A DNA stretch of 64,000 nt from Parvimonas sp. GTDB taxonomy: Bacteria; Bacillota; Clostridia; Tissierellales; Peptoniphilaceae. Shown here one piece after another: positions 42,291-52,389 of the stretch. The stretch is from assembly GCA_022770425.1 (NCBI GenBank), contig JALEHY010000058.1, positions 20,223-84,222 on the forward strand, written 5' to 3'. Made by a program: the position numbers and the translations under genes. The notes beneath the pieces are model-generated. The model was not told the DNA's origin. It ran no database searches and saw only the letters and a list, made by a program, of their open reading frames with translations. Position 1 is the stretch's first letter, and each line of letters begins with the position of its first letter.

Positions 42291-43746
42291 TGTTTTGTTT
42301 TACTGTATCATTTAATAAATCGGTTTTTAATTTCCATAATTTTTCTGAGAGGTCTACTTTGTATATATGAGGATTATCAAATCTTTTAAATTCATCCCAA
42401 AGACTGTCAACTTCTTCTTGACAATAATTTCTTATATCTTCAATATCAGGCAGTTTGTAGATTAAATTTCCGTTTTCAAAAATTTTATGTAACATAGGTC
42501 TTATTGTATATTCATCAAAAACAGTTCTTTTCCAAGTGTAAATCGGATGGAATATTTCAAGAGGTTTAGTTTCGTCTATTTCTTCGTCAAAAAGAGTTAT
42601 CAAGTCAGCTTCTGCTTTATTTGTTTTTTTATTATATATCCTGTATAAATTTTTAAAGCCGGGAGTTGTAATTTTATCAACATTTTCTGAAACTTTTATT
42701 TTCGGAATGATTTTACCGTTTTCTTCTATTGCAACTAATTTATAAACTCCTCCAAAAACCGGAGATGTCTTTGAGGTTATTAACCTTTCGCCGATTCCAA
42801 AAGAGTCAATCATAGCACCTTGATGTAATAAATCTCTTATTGTATATTCGTCCAAAGAGTTGGAAACTACGATTTGAACATCTTGATATCCTGCGTCATT
42901 CAGCATTTTTCTTGCTTGCTTTGAAAGGTATGCAAGATCACCGCTGTCAAGTCGGATACCTTTTGGTCTTATTCCCATAGGTTTTAAAATTTCGTCAAAA
43001 GTTTTTATTGCATTCGGCACTCCCGACTGTAAAGTATTATATGTATCTACCAACAAAACACAATTATTAGGGAAAGATTTGGCAAAAGCTTTAAAAGCGT
43101 CAAGTTCTGTTTCAAACATTTGTACCCAAGCATGTGCCATAGTTCCCATAACAGGTATATTAAACATTTTTCCGGTTAGAACATTAGAAGTTCCGTCAAC
43201 TCCTGCAATATAAGCGGCTTTTGCTCCATAAACGGCAGCATCGATTCCTTGAGCACGTCTTGCTCCAAATTCCATAACACTTCTTCCTTTTGCGGCACGT
43301 TTTATTCTGTTTGATTTAGTAGCTATTAAACTTTCGTGATTTAAAATTAAAAGACATAAAGTTTCGATTATTTGTGCTTGTACTGAAGGTCCTTTGACAA
43401 TCATAATAGGTTCTTTTGGGAAAATTACGCTTCCTTCCGGAACTGACCATATATCACAGTCAAATTTGAAATTTTTTAAAAAACTTAAAAATTTATTGTC
43501 AAAAACATTTAGAGATTTAAAATATTCTATATCCTCATCATTAAATTTCATATTACCAAGTAATTCTACAATATGTTCTAAACCTGAAAATATTGCATAA
43601 CCTGAATCATCCGGATTTTTTCTGTAAAAGATATCAAAATATGTAATCTTATTTTCAATATTTTCGTTAAAATATCCCTGAGCCATAGTGTATTCGTACA
43701 AGTCAGATAAAATAGACAAATTGTAGTCTTTAAATTTTGTGTTCAT
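42268..43746 (-). CDS. pncB: Nicotinate phosphoribosyltransferase
   Basis: A 492-residue enzyme that makes nicotinate mononucleotide from nicotinate and PRPP in NAD salvage. Family features: DLYEYTMAQGYF at the N-terminus, MEFGARRAQG, AYIAGVDGTSNVLTG, HAWVQMF and IRLDSGDLAYLSK. The GGAGGG site precedes the ATG on the minus strand. It is convergent with cls and divergent from the AraC-family gene. Confidence 0.95.
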   Translation of the reverse strand: MNTKFKDYNLSILSDLYEYTMAQGYFNENIENKITYFDIFYRKNPDDSGYAIFSGLEHIVELLGNMKFNDEDIEYFKSLNVFDNKFLSFLKNFKFDCDIWSVPEGSVIFPKEPIMIVKGPSVQAQIIETLCLLILNHESLIATKSNRIKRAAKGRSVMEFGARRAQGIDAAVYGAKAAYIAGVDGTSNVLTGKMFNIPVMGTMAHAWVQMFETELDAFKAFAKSFPNNCVLLVDTYNTLQSGVPNAIKTFDEILKPMGIRPKGIRLDSGDLAYLSKQARKMLNDAGYQDVQIVVSNSLDEYTIRDLLHQGAMIDSFGIGERLITSKTSPVFGGVYKLVAIEENGKIIPKIKVSENVDKITTPGFKNLYRIYNKKTNKAEADLITLFDEEIDETKPLEIFHPIYTWKRTVFDEYTIRPMLHKIFENGNLIYKLPDIEDIRNYCQEEVDSLWDEFKRFDNPHIYKVDLSEKLWKLKTDLLNDTVKQNRKKQKAD

Positions 43747-44124
43747 ATTCCCTCCGATAAAAAGTTTTTTATTTCAATACAATTCTTTAAATTATATTTT
43801 TAATTAATTGTGTCTTTAAAATATTATATCATAATTAGTTTAAATTTAACAATTTTTATTTTTTTACTGACAAAAATTGAAAAATATTTAAAAAAGTTTT
43901 AAAATCCAATAAAGGGTATATTTATATAAATACTTTTTCATTGAAAAAATTACCATATATTTTATTTGATTTACAAATTTTTTTGAAAATTTAACGTAAA
44001 TTTTACAAATATTTTAGAATTTATGGTTTTTATGATATAATTACTTTTGTAAAGTAAAGTTTGTTTTAAAAAGAAAATTTTAATTTTTATAACAGTATAA
44101 AAAGATAATGTAAGGAGGTGCATT
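43747..44124. promoter_or_regulatory. Divergent intergenic region, pncB / AraC-GH39 regulator
   Basis: A 378-nt region with no ORF. For the plus-strand regulator there is an extended -10 (TGATATAAT, hexamer 44036-44041), overlapped by a 7-bp dyad (TTACTTT 44041-44047, TGT, AAAGTAA 44051-44057), and a strong AAGGAGGTG site at 44112-44120. I see no clear pncB promoter. Confidence 0.55.
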
Positions 44125-46527
44125 ATGTTGGAACTAAACGAAAAGATACAGACAAGATTAATAGGTATGAATTATGAGCCTTTCAGTTTTTCCGTTTCGA
44201 ATTACAGAACTTGTAGTTTTGATTTGAATTACGATAATTATAAAATTGTATTTGTTTTGGACGGTGAAATTGAATTTACTACACTTAAGTATACTAATAC
44301 TTTGAAATCAGGAATGTTTGCGGTTATAAATCCTAATAAAGTTTATAGTATAGATGTAAAGTCAAAAGATAATTTAATTTTAACTTTGGAAATGGATAAT
44401 GATTTGTTTTTTGACAAAAAAGTAAACTCATTTAATATTTTACTGATCAATAAAGATGATGTTTACAGAAGAGAATACAGCGATATTGTGTTTTTGATAA
44501 AAAATCTGATTTGTGATTATTTAATTTCAACTGAAATTTCTTTGAATATATTTATGAGAACTTTAAATAAAATTGTGGAACTTTTAAAAAGCTTTTTCAC
44601 AGTCGGTTTTTTCAGTAATGACAGAGGAAGTGATGAGTGGGTAGAAGAACAAATTATAAAGTTGACTAAAAAAATGTTTGAAAATTTAGATGACAGTTAT
44701 ACTTTAGGTAAAATTGCAGACCTTTTTAAAACTCATTCTTCTAAAATTTCAAAATTATATACAGAAATTTTTGGTTTTGGGTTTTCGGATGTTTATCATT
44801 TTGCTCAGTTAAAAAAGTCGGTTGAATTACTTTTAAAAACAGATAACAACATACTGGAAATAGCTTTATTATGCGGATTTACAAATGCAAAACCTTTTTA
44901 TGAAAATTATCAAAAGTATATGGGTTGTACACCTATGGTATTTAGAAAAAAATTTACGGAAATTTTAGAGAAACCTACAAAATATTTAACTTTAGACAGT
45001 GTACTTAATTCTGAAAGTTTTAAGCAGATTTTGGCAGATTATAATTTTTTTAATCTTAATTCAAAAAATATTTCTTCAAAAAATGAAAGAATTTATGATG
45101 TTCCCACTCAAATCAAAAGTAAGCCGTTTGAAAATTACAGTACAGTAATAATCAGTAAAGATATGCTTGGTAAACGTTGGGTGCAGGCTTTAAATGCAAT
45201 ATCGAATAAAATTAAATTTGAACATGTTACTTTTCAGATAAGGGTTGATGACGAGCATTTGTATATGAAAAATGAACTTTCCGTTTGGGAAGTAGCAGAA
45301 AAAGATATGATTGTAGAACTTATTCATTCTCTTTTGAATATAGATTTTGAACCTATAATAATGTTTGAAGTTCAAAAGTTTAATAAGAAACGTGGTAACA
45401 GAAAAATGTACTATAAAAGAGCTTTTGAATTATTGAAATACTATATAAATTTTATCAGAAATATTGTTCCTGTTTCTGTACTTGAAAACTGGAGATTTGA
45501 AGTCGATATGTCACATATAACAAAGCGTTGTGCAGATGCGGAGTATCTTACAGATTTCTATCATCATACTTATGATTATATTTCTTCCGAATTGCCGCTT
45601 TCAAAACTTGGTTTACATATGGAAGAAATAGATTTTGAATTGTTTTCAAATGAGAAAAGTAGTTTTTTTGAACTGTTTACAAAAATAAAAAGACCTAAAT
45701 TTTTATCTTTTAAAATGATTGACAGTTATTTGTATTCAGGCAGAAAAGAGAAAATTTTTTCAAAGGATCGCTTGTGGGAACTTTTAAAACAAGTTGACGA
45801 ATTTAGAGAATTTTTCTATGAAAAATTTTCTTATAAACCTAATATTTATATTTCAACTCTTTATATTTACTATGATTGGGATACTATTCCGAAAGAGTAT
45901 TGGGGCTCTGTTATGGCATTAAGCAGTGTTAAAGGGTTTTTAATGGGTCAAAAATACAACAATGTTGTATCTTCAATAATATATTATGGAAAAACATTCA
46001 ACAGTAAAGAAGAATTTTATGAAAATATTTGTGATTTCAGTATGAAATATGATTATGTAAATAGTTTTGGAATAAAAAATATGAATTACTATTTTCTTGA
46101 GAATATGATTAGAATGGGAAAAGAATGTATTTACCAAAAGGAAGGTCTAATTGTAACAAAGCATTTACACGATTATCATTGTCTTGTATATCAAGATATG
46201 GCAACTTGCATTCAACATTTACTGTCAACCAATCAAAATAAAGAAGTTTTTAAAAGTAGATTGCATACTATAAAATTAAACGGATTATATGGAAAATATA
46301 AAATAATTACTAAAAAAATATGTTCTAAAGACGGAACATGGTATAATGAATGGCGTAAAATGGGAGCTCCGGAGTATATGAGCGATGAAGAAAAAGAATA
46401 TTTGGAGTCAAAAGTAAAACCTACTTTGGAAATTGAATTTGTGGAGATGTTTGGCAATTTTGAAAGAACGGTAGACTTAGATTTGTTTGAAATGGCATTT
46501 ATTGAGATAAAAAAATTGTATTTATAA
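44125..46527 (+). CDS. AraC-family regulator with a GH39-like C-terminal domain
   Basis: An 800-residue protein. N-terminal cupin-like sensor (about 15-95), AraC-type double helix-turn-helix (about 175-275; ending IALLCGFTNAKPFYENYQKY, GCTPMVFRKKF), and a long C-terminal region shaped like a family 39 glycosidase barrel (about 340-760; GKRWVQALNAISNKIKFEHVTFQ). Where active GH39 enzymes carry the WNEPN acid/base motif this protein has ENWRFEVDMS, so catalysis is probably lost and the barrel may sense a sugar or glycan. It lies just upstream of the VWA adhesin, which may be its target; that is inference. Confidence 0.82.
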   Translation: MLELNEKIQTRLIGMNYEPFSFSVSNYRTCSFDLNYDNYKIVFVLDGEIEFTTLKYTNTLKSGMFAVINPNKVYSIDVKSKDNLILTLEMDNDLFFDKKVNSFNILLINKDDVYRREYSDIVFLIKNLICDYLISTEISLNIFMRTLNKIVELLKSFFTVGFFSNDRGSDEWVEEQIIKLTKKMFENLDDSYTLGKIADLFKTHSSKISKLYTEIFGFGFSDVYHFAQLKKSVELLLKTDNNILEIALLCGFTNAKPFYENYQKYMGCTPMVFRKKFTEILEKPTKYLTLDSVLNSESFKQILADYNFFNLNSKNISSKNERIYDVPTQIKSKPFENYSTVIISKDMLGKRWVQALNAISNKIKFEHVTFQIRVDDEHLYMKNELSVWEVAEKDMIVELIHSLLNIDFEPIIMFEVQKFNKKRGNRKMYYKRAFELLKYYINFIRNIVPVSVLENWRFEVDMSHITKRCADAEYLTDFYHHTYDYISSELPLSKLGLHMEEIDFELFSNEKSSFFELFTKIKRPKFLSFKMIDSYLYSGRKEKIFSKDRLWELLKQVDEFREFFYEKFSYKPNIYISTLYIYYDWDTIPKEYWGSVMALSSVKGFLMGQKYNNVVSSIIYYGKTFNSKEEFYENICDFSMKYDYVNSFGIKNMNYYFLENMIRMGKECIYQKEGLIVTKHLHDYHCLVYQDMATCIQHLLSTNQNKEVFKSRLHTIKLNGLYGKYKIITKKICSKDGTWYNEWRKMGAPEYMSDEEKEYLESKVKPTLEIEFVEMFGNFERTVDLDLFEMAFIEIKKLYL

Positions 46528-46683
46528 GTAACAAAAAAACGGATAACTCAATTATCTCTTTAAAGCATAATAAAAAAAGTTATAAAATTTTTAAAAAATG
46601 AAATGAAAAGACATATCCCCTTTTGTTATATTTGTATGGATAGGTGTTTTATACAAAGAAAAATAGCAAAGGGGGATTTTTTA

Positions 46684-49600
46684 TTGAAAAACGGCAAAAG
46701 GATAATTTGCATAATTTTTATTATTTCTCTATTTGCACATATTTTTTGTGATTTTAATGTAAATATTTTTGCAAATAAATATTATGAGTTAAATCACAGT
46801 AAAAAAGGAAAATTTAAAATTGAAAAAGTTGATGAAAACGGAAAGTTCTTACAAGGAGCAGAGTTTACTTTGACATCTGAAAACGGAATTGATAAGGTTT
46901 TAAAAGTTGACCGTGAAGAGATGTATTTTACCAATTTGGAAAAAGGAATTTATAATCTTAAAGAAACAAAAGCTCCGGACGGATATGTCGTTTCAAATAA
47001 AACTTGGAAAGTTACGGTGGAAGATGACGGTTTTACAAAAGTTACTGAAGAAATTGATAAAGATACAGTTTCAAATGAATATGAAAATCTAAAACCCTCA
47101 ATGATAAGAGCCGTAAATAATGTTATAAACAAGGACGGGCTATACCATAAAGACGCTGTAATGGATCCTAAAAACTTTGAATATGAAACAAAAGTTTCGG
47201 GAGAAAAGAGAAATGCGGAGTCTTATAAAAATCCGAATGAAAAAATTTTTTATAATTATAAGGGTGAATACAACAGAACGAGTATAGATGTTGCAGGTGT
47301 AAATAAGTATTTAGTTCCAACCGAAAAAAACGGAGAATATGATGTTCATTTAAAAGTTAAAGGAAATAAAATAGAAGAAAAAAATAAAATCGGAGTAGTA
47401 ATTGTCTGTGATAACTCTGCGTCAATGAGTGAAACCGGAGGATATACTAAAACGAGATTTGAAGCTGCGAAAGAAGCTACAAATATTTTTATTGACGAAC
47501 TTTTAAAAAACTCAAATGTCGAAGTTGCATTAGTTTCTTACGGTTCACATCTTTTTAACGGTCAGCACAGTACAAATATTTTAAGAGATGATGATCAAAG
47601 AGTTGCTTATTATGAGGACTATTCTCACGGATTTACAAAAGATGCCGAAAGTTTAAAAAATAAATTGCCAAAAAAAGCTTTAAAAAATAGTGACCCAAGA
47701 GGCGGAACATACACTGCACTTGCGCTTAACAAAGCACATGAATTGTTAAAGAGTACAGATAAACAGTTCGATAAGAAATTTATTGTCACTATAACGGATG
47801 GAATTCCTACATTTTCTCCTACTATTTCAAACATAAGAGGAAATAATTCAAGTGAAGCTGATCTTGATTTTACTGATGAAAACAGAAAAGGTGTAGGATT
47901 TTTGTATAAATTTTATGAAAAAGGCACATTTTATAATCAAGATACTAAAAAAGTAAGTTTTGATTCTTCCGGAAGAGTAATATCTATTCAAGCGCCGGGT
48001 CAAATTTATGAATCTTATGATAGTAGTCTTTCGGGAACGAGAAAAGTATTAGATAACAGTATAGGAACAATTTTTAAAGCCAATCAGATTAAAAATGATG
48101 GTATAGAAATGCATACTGTGGGAATTCAAATAGCAAGTGAAAAAGATTGTTCTGAAAGTGAAGCAATAGAACTTATGAAATATATTTCTTCGAAAGATGA
48201 ATATTTTTATAATACTGAAGATTTAGGGCAACTTAAAAACAATTTGCTTAGGGTTTTGACAAATATCGAAGAAAATACGATAAGTAACGGTAAAGTTATA
48301 GATTCTATGGGAGATCAGGTAATTCTTGAAAATAACTTTTCTAACGGACAAAATTATGTTTTAACGGGATATAGAAACGGTGAAGTGGATAATGCATTGT
48401 TAAAGGGAGTTTCTGTAAAGTATGATGAACAACGTAGAGAGTTTACTGTTGATGGTTTAAATTTGGGGGACAATCAATGGATAGAACTTAAGTACAGGGT
48501 TCATCTTAAAACTGAAGAAAATTTTAAGGCAAATACATTTTTTAATACCAATAACGATGCTACACTTTATCCTAACTCGGAGTATAAAGAAATAGGTTGG
48601 AAATTTCCAAAACCATCTGTTTCAGCTACTGTTAAGTCTGTTACTTTTAAGAAAGAATGGCAAAAAATAAATGAAAATTTAAAAGGCAAGGTTACTTTTA
48701 AGTTACAAAGAAAATTGGAAAGTCAAGATAACTCACATTATGTTGATGTCATTGACGACAATAAAAAAGTTATATCCGTAACAAAGGATATTTCTGATAA
48801 TAATTTTGAGCATACTTTTTCAAATCTCATAATTTTTAATAATTTCGGAGAAAATTTTGTTTACAGAGTTATTGAAGAAAATGTTCCTAAAGATTTTGAT
48901 GCCATTTATGAAGAAAAGGATTCAACAGATGTCATACTTAACAGAGAAATACCTGTGGTAAGAGTTGTTAATTATCCGAATAAAATACAATTTGTAAAAC
49001 AAAATGTGCTTGAAAAACCACTTGAAAATGTAGAATTCAAACTTGAAAAGGAAGTTTCTGATTCGAAATATGAAAGTGTATACGGATTTGAAAATATTAA
49101 GAGCGAAAAAGACGGTAAAATTATTATAGCTAAACTAAAAAAAGGAAAATATCGTCTGATAGAGCAAAAGGCTCTTGAAGGATATATTAAACCTGATGAT
49201 GCAGTTGCAAGTTTTAGTGTAAATGATGAGGGGAATTTTGAAGATATAAAAACGAATTATGAAGAAGATGACTTTCCGAGCGAAAATATAATAGTAAATA
49301 AATTTGCAAAAATAGATTTAAAGGTTATAAAAATAGATAAAGATAATAAACAAAAACTTTTAAAAGGTGCGGTCTTTGAATTATTCAAAAATAATTTAAA
49401 GGATAAAATAACAAACTTTGATAAAGTTAACATAAACGGTAAAACTTCCTTTGAAACTGATGAAAAAGGAGAGGTTATTATTCAAAAACTTGATGAAGGT
49501 ATATATTGGCTAAAAGAAATCAAGTCACCTTTGGGTTACAGGGTAAATGAAGATTACATTGGACCTATAGAAATAAAGGACGGAGAAGTTATTTACAAAA

Positions 49601-50148
49601 ATCAAGAAGTTTCGGAAATTATTGCAGAAAATGAAATATCTCCGATGAGATTTTATATCTCAAAGCAAAATGAAAACTCTGAAATAATAAATTCCGGTGT
49701 GCTTGTATTAGAGCTTATTGATGCAAAAACAGGAGAAAAAATAAAAAAAGAGTTTAATTTGGAGTCAGATTATGCGGAATTTGAAAGCAAATTCGGAAAA
49801 GATAAGGGACTTTTGTTTGAAATACCTGTTTCTTTTAAGAGTGGAAATTACTTTTTAAGAGAAGTTGTTGCACCGAAAGGCTATCAAAAATTACAAAAAG
49901 AGTTTAAGTTGAATATTGATAATGAAAAACGAACAATTGAAATAACAGATAATGAAAATTCAAAAATATTGCTTTACAGAGAAGATAAAGAACAAGGTAA
50001 AATTTTTACTGATGAAAATTTCGTAATAAAAAATAAAAAAATAGTAATTCCTTATACGGGCAGTAGAGGAATGGTATTTTATACTCTGACGGGAGGAATT
50101 TTAATTATTATGTCGATTTTATTTGTTAAAAATAAAAAAGAAAGTTAA
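46684..50148 (+). CDS. VWA-domain pilus-tip-like adhesin with SpaA repeats and LPXTG-type signal
   Basis: A surface protein of 1154 residues. TTG start at 46684 (AAAGGGGGA at 46668-46676, 7-nt spacing) gives a normal signal peptide (IICIIFIISLFAHIFC); an earlier in-frame ATG at 46603 adds an implausible hydrophilic leader. A SpaA/CNA-B domain (about 40-110, E-box ETKAPDGY) comes first, then a von Willebrand factor A domain (about 235-530) with MIDAS DNSAS and the TDGIPT segment, then several Cna-B domains with E-box-like motifs and the sorting signal IPYTGS with membrane anchor. This matches the tip adhesin (RrgA-like layout) of sortase pili, although the shaft and sortases are 30 kb away. 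A strong terminator follows. Confidence 0.87.
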   Translation: MKNGKRIICIIFIISLFAHIFCDFNVNIFANKYYELNHSKKGKFKIEKVDENGKFLQGAEFTLTSENGIDKVLKVDREEMYFTNLEKGIYNLKETKAPDGYVVSNKTWKVTVEDDGFTKVTEEIDKDTVSNEYENLKPSMIRAVNNVINKDGLYHKDAVMDPKNFEYETKVSGEKRNAESYKNPNEKIFYNYKGEYNRTSIDVAGVNKYLVPTEKNGEYDVHLKVKGNKIEEKNKIGVVIVCDNSASMSETGGYTKTRFEAAKEATNIFIDELLKNSNVEVALVSYGSHLFNGQHSTNILRDDDQRVAYYEDYSHGFTKDAESLKNKLPKKALKNSDPRGGTYTALALNKAHELLKSTDKQFDKKFIVTITDGIPTFSPTISNIRGNNSSEADLDFTDENRKGVGFLYKFYEKGTFYNQDTKKVSFDSSGRVISIQAPGQIYESYDSSLSGTRKVLDNSIGTIFKANQIKNDGIEMHTVGIQIASEKDCSESEAIELMKYISSKDEYFYNTEDLGQLKNNLLRVLTNIEENTISNGKVIDSMGDQVILENNFSNGQNYVLTGYRNGEVDNALLKGVSVKYDEQRREFTVDGLNLGDNQWIELKYRVHLKTEENFKANTFFNTNNDATLYPNSEYKEIGWKFPKPSVSATVKSVTFKKEWQKINENLKGKVTFKLQRKLESQDNSHYVDVIDDNKKVISVTKDISDNNFEHTFSNLIIFNNFGENFVYRVIEENVPKDFDAIYEEKDSTDVILNREIPVVRVVNYPNKIQFVKQNVLEKPLENVEFKLEKEVSDSKYESVYGFENIKSEKDGKIIIAKLKKGKYRLIEQKALEGYIKPDDAVASFSVNDEGNFEDIKTNYEEDDFPSENIIVNKFAKIDLKVIKIDKDNKQKLLKGAVFELFKNNLKDKITNFDKVNINGKTSFETDEKGEVIIQKLDEGIYWLKEIKSPLGYRVNEDYIGPIEIKDGEVIYKNQEVSEIIAENEISPMRFYISKQNENSEIINSGVLVLELIDAKTGEKIKKEFNLESDYAEFESKFGKDKGLLFEIPVSFKSGNYFLREVVAPKGYQKLQKEFKLNIDNEKRTIEITDNENSKILLYREDKEQGKIFTDENFVIKNKKIVIPYTGSRGMVFYTLTGGILIIMSILFVKNKKES

Positions 50149-50193
50149 AATTTTAAATATGCTTTTCATTTTTCATACCTTAAAATAGATTAG

Positions 50194-50230
50194 AACAGAG
50201 GGGCGGTAGCGATACCGCTCTTTTGTTATA
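50194..50230 (+). terminator. Terminator after the VWA adhesin
   Basis: A 15-bp stem with several G-U pairs (50194-50208 with 50213-50227, GCGA tetraloop). Confidence 0.85.
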
Positions 50231-50244
50231 CATTTTTAATAAAA

Positions 50245-50269
50245 AAATAGCCTTGTATTAAGGCTATTT
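50245..50269 (-). terminator. Terminator of asnA
   Basis: A perfect 10-bp stem (50245-50254 with 50260-50269, 5-nt loop); on the minus strand it follows the asnA stop and runs into a T-rich tract. Confidence 0.85.
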
Positions 50270-50276
50270 ATAAAAA

Positions 50277-51290
50277 TTAAAGTAAATTTATCTTATTCTT
50301 TTTACAGATTTCAAGCATTTCATCAGACCAAAAACTTGACTGTACTTCTCCTATATGTGCTTTTTGTAAAAAGAACATACAAATTCTTGATTGACCGATT
50401 CCGCCTCCGATTGTAAGCGGAAGTTCGTCATTTAAGAGCATTTTATGATAATCCAAATTTTTTCTGTCTTCAGTACCGCTCGACTTTAATTGTTGTAAAA
50501 GAGTTTCTTTGTCAACCCTTATTCCCATTGACGAAAGTTCTAAAGAAGAATCTAAAACTGGATTCCAAAAAATTAAATCTCCGTTTAATTTCCAATCGTC
50601 ATAGTCAGGACTTCTTCCGTCATGTTTGTTTCCACTCACAAGTTTATCTCCGATTTGCATTATAAAAACAGCTTTTTTCGCTTTTGCTATTTTATGTTCT
50701 CTTTCTTTTGGAGTATCATTCGGAAACATATCTTCAAGTTCTTGCGTTGTAATAAATGAAAGTTTTTCAGGTAATATTTTTTTGTAATCCAAAAATCTCC
50801 TTGATAAAAATTCATCAGTTCTTTTGAAAACACTGAATATTTTTTCAACTATCTCTTTAAGAAAAAATTTATTTCTGTTTTCGATTTTTATAACTCTTTC
50901 CCAATCCCATTGATCAACATAAACGGAATGTATATTGTCAAGTTCTTCACATGGGCGTATAGCATTCATATCGGTATAAATTCCTTCTCCGACAGGAATG
51001 TTATATTTTTTTAAAGCAATTCTTTTCCATTTTGCTAAAGATTGAACAATTTCAAGCTCTTGTGAATTTTCACTTTCTGTCAATGAAAAACTTACAGGAG
51101 ATTCACTTCCGTTTAAGTTGTCGTTTATTCCTGTATTTTTCTTTACGAAAAGTGGGGCAGACACCCTTGTTAAATTAAGTTCATTTGCTAAATTTGTTTC
51201 AAAAAAGTCTTTAATCTCCTTTATTGCCTTTTGTGTTTCAATAATATTAAGCTCTGAAGCATATCCTTTTGGTATAATAATATTTTTCAT
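50277..51290 (-). CDS. asnA: Aspartate--ammonia ligase (asparagine synthetase A)
   Basis: A 337-residue class II-synthetase-like enzyme making asparagine from aspartate and ammonia with ATP. Motifs: NLTRVSAPLFVKKNTGINDNLNG, VYVDQWDWERV, SRRFLDYK, HDGRSPDYDDW and GGGIGQSRICMFFL. ATG at 51290 is the start (GAGAGGTG on the minus strand, and MKNIIIPKGY matches the family opening); a longer frame upstream covers the promoter. Monocistronic. Confidence 0.96.
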   Translation of the reverse strand: MKNIIIPKGYASELNIIETQKAIKEIKDFFETNLANELNLTRVSAPLFVKKNTGINDNLNGSESPVSFSLTESENSQELEIVQSLAKWKRIALKKYNIPVGEGIYTDMNAIRPCEELDNIHSVYVDQWDWERVIKIENRNKFFLKEIVEKIFSVFKRTDEFLSRRFLDYKKILPEKLSFITTQELEDMFPNDTPKEREHKIAKAKKAVFIMQIGDKLVSGNKHDGRSPDYDDWKLNGDLIFWNPVLDSSLELSSMGIRVDKETLLQQLKSSGTEDRKNLDYHKMLLNDELPLTIGGGIGQSRICMFFLQKAHIGEVQSSFWSDEMLEICKKNKINLL

Positions 51291-51335
51291 AAATGCACCT
51301 CTCAAATTATATCTTAAAATAAAAATATAGCATTG

Positions 51336-51364
51336 ATGATACCATAAAACATACTTTAAGTCAA
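51336..51364 (-). promoter_or_regulatory. asnA promoter
   Basis: Minus strand: TTGACT (51359-51364), 17-nt spacer, TATCAT (51336-51341), about 45 nt before the start. No T-box or other riboswitch is visible in the short leader. Confidence 0.75.
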
Positions 51365-51408
51365 TAACTTGAAAAAACAAAAAAATATATCTTTTCTTAA
51401 ATTAAAAA

Positions 51409-51432
51409 GAAACGAAATTAAATTTTCGTTTC
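51409..51432 (-). terminator. Terminator of ricT
   Basis: A 9-bp stem (GAAACGAAA 51409-51417 with TTTCGTTTC 51424-51432) followed on the minus strand by TTTTT. Confidence 0.85.
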
Positions 51433-51483
51433 CTTATTAAAAAAATTTTTATTTATAAATATAAAATTAGTATAATAAACAAA

Positions 51484-52362
51484 TTACAATAATTGCTCAA
51501 TGTATTCAAATTGCACATCTTCATCTTTTTTTGCGTAAGACATATCTCTTTCTTTGGTTACGGCAATGTTGTCAACAAAAAACGGCTTTACTATTTCGCT
51601 TTTATTTTCATCTAAAAGTTTTACTTTTACTATTTCGGACAGAGTGTAACTATCCACTATGACACCTTTTCCTTCATCGGTTATTACAAACGTTCCGCAA
51701 GGCGGAATCTTTTTAAGTTTTTCTTCATAGACATGTTGTTCATATTTCAAACAACACATCAATCTTCCACATATCCCTGAAATTTTAGTTTGGTTTAACG
51801 ATAAGGACTGGTCTCTTGCCATTTTAATTGTCACAGGTGCAAATTCTCCCAAAAATCTTTTACAACAACAAGGCTGACCACATGCACCTAAGCCGCCGAT
51901 AATTTTTGAGTGATCTCTTACACCTATTTGCCTTAATTCAATTCTGTTTTTAAAAATGTATGCTAAATCTTTTACAAGTTCTCTAAAGTCAATTCTATTT
52001 TCGGAAACGAAATAAAAAATCACTTTTTGATTGTCGAAGGTGTATTCACAATCAACCAATTTCATATCCAGTTTATGTTCTTCAACTTTTACTTTGCAAA
52101 TTTCAATAGCGTCTTTAGCTTTTTTCTTATTTTCACTATGAATATAATCATCCATACTGTCAGCGATTCTTATCACCGGTTTTAATGAAGAAACAAGTTT
52201 TGATTCTTCAACTTCACGTGGTTCTATCACAACCTTTCCGTACTCTACACCTCTTGAAGTTTCTACAATTACATTGTCATTTTTATTTATACTAAAGTTA
52301 CAAGGGTCAAAGTAATAAATTTTTCCTGCATCTTTGAACCTTATTCCTACAACTGTTACCAT
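51484..52362 (-). CDS. ricT: PSP1-domain protein RicT (YaaT)
   Basis: A 292-residue cytoplasmic protein. The PSP1 region includes the Cys-rich signature: ACGQPCCCKRFL and GICGRLMCCLKYE. In Bacillus RicT forms the iron-sulfur Ric (Y) complex with RicA and RicF and stimulates RNase Y-dependent mRNA processing; partners are not encoded nearby. AGGAGG lies 8 nt before the ATG. Confidence 0.93.
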   Translation of the reverse strand: MVTVVGIRFKDAGKIYYFDPCNFSINKNDNVIVETSRGVEYGKVVIEPREVEESKLVSSLKPVIRIADSMDDYIHSENKKKAKDAIEICKVKVEEHKLDMKLVDCEYTFDNQKVIFYFVSENRIDFRELVKDLAYIFKNRIELRQIGVRDHSKIIGGLGACGQPCCCKRFLGEFAPVTIKMARDQSLSLNQTKISGICGRLMCCLKYEQHVYEEKLKKIPPCGTFVITDEGKGVIVDSYTLSEIVKVKLLDENKSEIVKPFFVDNIAVTKERDMSYAKKDEDVQFEYIEQLL

Positions 52363-52389
52363 ATTTCCTCCTAATAATTCTACATTTAC

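Noticed and set aside
46603..46683. Earlier ATG start for the VWA adhesin
   Set aside because: It adds 27 residues that destroy the signal peptide pattern; the TTG at 46684 has a strong ribosome site.
51291..51380. N-terminal extension of AsnA
   Set aside because: The extension spans the asnA promoter, and the family opening begins at 51290.
51291..51483. T-box or other amino-acid riboswitch upstream of asnA
   Set aside because: The promoter lies about 45 nt before the start, leaving no room for such a structure; the nearby hairpin is the ricT terminator.
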